The notes under the pieces were generated by a model. It was not told the DNA's origin, did not search any database, and was given only the letters and a program-made list of their open reading frames with translations. Made by a program: the position numbers and the translations under genes. A stretch of DNA of 5,945 nucleotides. Source: Chloroflexota bacterium. GTDB lineage: Bacteria > Chloroflexota > Anaerolineae > Anaerolineales > UBA11579. The stretch spans positions 1 to 5,945 of the forward strand of contig QKGK01000260.1 in the NCBI GenBank assembly GCA_003250455.1, read 5' to 3'. This document shows, in pieces, positions 5,655-5,945 of this stretch (positions are counted from its first letter, which is position 1; each line of letters begins with the position of its first letter).

Positions 5655-5702
5655 GGTTTAATACCAATGGGCTGGCCATAAGGAGCCAGAAAAACCTTTT
5701 TT
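5655..5702 (+). terminator. Probable terminator of the OYE-family gene
   Basis: An inner stem CTGGC (5672-5676)/GCCAG (5685-5689) sits within an outer pairing GGTTT (5655-5659)/AAACC (5692-5696). It is followed directly by TTTTTT (5697-5702). The asymmetric internal loop makes it less regular than the other terminators here, but position and T-tract fit. Confidence 0.55.
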
Positions 5703-5740
5703 ACGCCGTGGCAATCTGAGGGTTTATCACAAATTACGCC

Positions 5741-5780
5741 GGGATTACTTCGCTTCGCTGCGCTCGCTCGTAATGACATT
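5741..5780. repeat. Dispersed palindromic repeat of the GTCATT(G/A)CGAG type
   Basis: Read on the minus strand it begins TGTCATTACGAGCGAGCG and ends AAGTAATCCC. This matches the widely seen intergenic repeat GTCATTGCGAG...GAAGCAATC found in many environmental genomes. ATTAC (5744-5748) and GTAAT (5770-5774) form the outer stem around a core rich in CGCT/AGCG heptads. A nearby GATTGCCACGGC on the minus strand (5715 to 5704) may be a second module of the same element. It is non-coding. Minus-strand reading frames through it give the Ser-Leu-Arg-Ala-type peptides that are often misannotated as genes. Confidence 0.65.
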
Positions 5781-5813
5781 TACGAAAAGCCCTGGTTCGC
5801 GCCATGTGAACCC

Positions 5814-5842
5814 TTGACATCTTTCACAAATCTTCGCATAAT
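5814..5842 (+). promoter_or_regulatory. Sigma70-like promoter of the T-box leader
   Basis: A perfect TTGACA (5814-5819) and CATAAT (5837-5842) are separated by 17 nt. The start site is near 5849. This is the best -35 box in the window and sits just upstream of the conserved Stem I sequences. Confidence 0.8.
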
Positions 5843-5849
5843 AGGGCAT

Positions 5850-5945
5850 CTTCATATTATTACTGGCGATGACAGAGGAAAGTAAGCTGGGGGAAGCTGT
5901 CAGGGAGGCTGGGGCATAGACTGAAACCCCGGCTCTGGTGAAACC
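5850..5945 (+). ncRNA. T-box leader (partial, 5' part of Stem I), cut by the right edge
   Basis: The conserved 5' features of a T-box Stem I appear in order. GATGACAGAGGAAAGTA (5868-5884) carries the GA-rich motif and AGTA. A short helix region follows (5885-5901). CAGGGAG (5901-5907) corresponds to the AGAGAG-like motif. GCTGGGG (5908-5914) pairs with CCCCGGC (5927-5933) around CATAGACTGAAA, resembling the GnTGnnA distal loop. T-box leaders bind a specific uncharged tRNA and allow read-through or translation of aminoacyl-tRNA synthetase, amino-acid biosynthesis or transport genes. The specifier codon, the T-box sequence and the terminator/antiterminator lie beyond the window, so the amino acid and the regulated gene cannot be named. 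Confidence 0.8.

Noticed and set aside
4891..5679. Open frame of 262 codons on the minus strand under the OYE gene
   Set aside because: Antisense shadow of a strongly conserved plus-strand enzyme. Its composition (His, Pro, Gln) is not protein-like and no motif is recognised.
5498..5779. Minus-strand open frame of 93 codons running through the dispersed repeat
   Set aside because: Its N-terminus is the translated palindromic repeat and the rest is antisense to the OYE gene. This is a known source of spurious gene calls.
5868..5945. RNase P RNA or another structured RNA, suggested by GAGGAAAGT
   Set aside because: The bases that should follow (CCGGGCTCC) are absent, whereas the AGTA, AGGGAG and distal hairpin order fits a T-box Stem I.
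1..5945. CRISPR array, insertion sequence, prophage or toxin-antitoxin pair
   Set aside because: No regularly spaced repeats, transposase or integrase motifs, or paired small genes are present on either strand.

Overview
The window looks like ordinary bacterial chromosome. A Chloroflexota (Anaerolineae-like) host is my best guess. The reasons are moderate GC, an EF-G2-type EF-G paralogue, a DUF2089 zinc-ribbon/HTH protein, an FmdB-type zinc ribbon, a secreted Gly-rich protein of a style common in that phylum, and a T-box leader with a compact Stem I. This assignment rests on gene style, not on a marker gene. Promoters throughout are sigma70-like (TTGnnn, 17-18 nt, TATAAT).

Layout. Positions 1-153 hold three stacked hairpins, the last a clear minus-strand terminator, and then a possible promoter and ribosome binding site for a minus-strand gene that starts at the left edge. 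Positions 154-2223 (minus) encode an EF-G-like GTPase whose G4 and G5 guanine-recognition motifs are degenerate. Positions 2224-2598 are a divergent promoter region. Positions 2599-2922 (plus) encode an FmdB-family zinc ribbon with a disordered tail, followed by a terminator. Positions 3091-3468 (plus) encode a DUF2089 zinc-ribbon/HTH protein. A perfect 7-bp inverted repeat brackets its -10 box, and a strong bidirectional terminator follows. Positions 3523-3853 contain a 99-nt structured inverted repeat and the upstream region of the next gene. Positions 3854-4426 (plus) encode a secreted Gly-rich protein, followed by a terminator. Positions 4534-5637 (plus) encode an old-yellow-enzyme-family flavin oxidoreductase, followed by a probable terminator. 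Positions 5703-5780 hold a dispersed palindromic repeat of the GTCATT(G/A)CGAG type. A consensus promoter at 5814-5842 then drives a T-box leader that runs off the right edge, where an aminoacyl-tRNA synthetase or amino-acid gene is expected.

How the genes relate. Every gene appears to be its own transcription unit with its own promoter and terminator, so there is no evidence of a shared pathway. I see no defence system, CRISPR array, insertion sequence or prophage. The points most worth following are the altered nucleotide-recognition motifs of the EF-G paralogue, the promoter-embedded palindrome of the DUF2089 gene, the structured element at 3525-3623 and the partial T-box.
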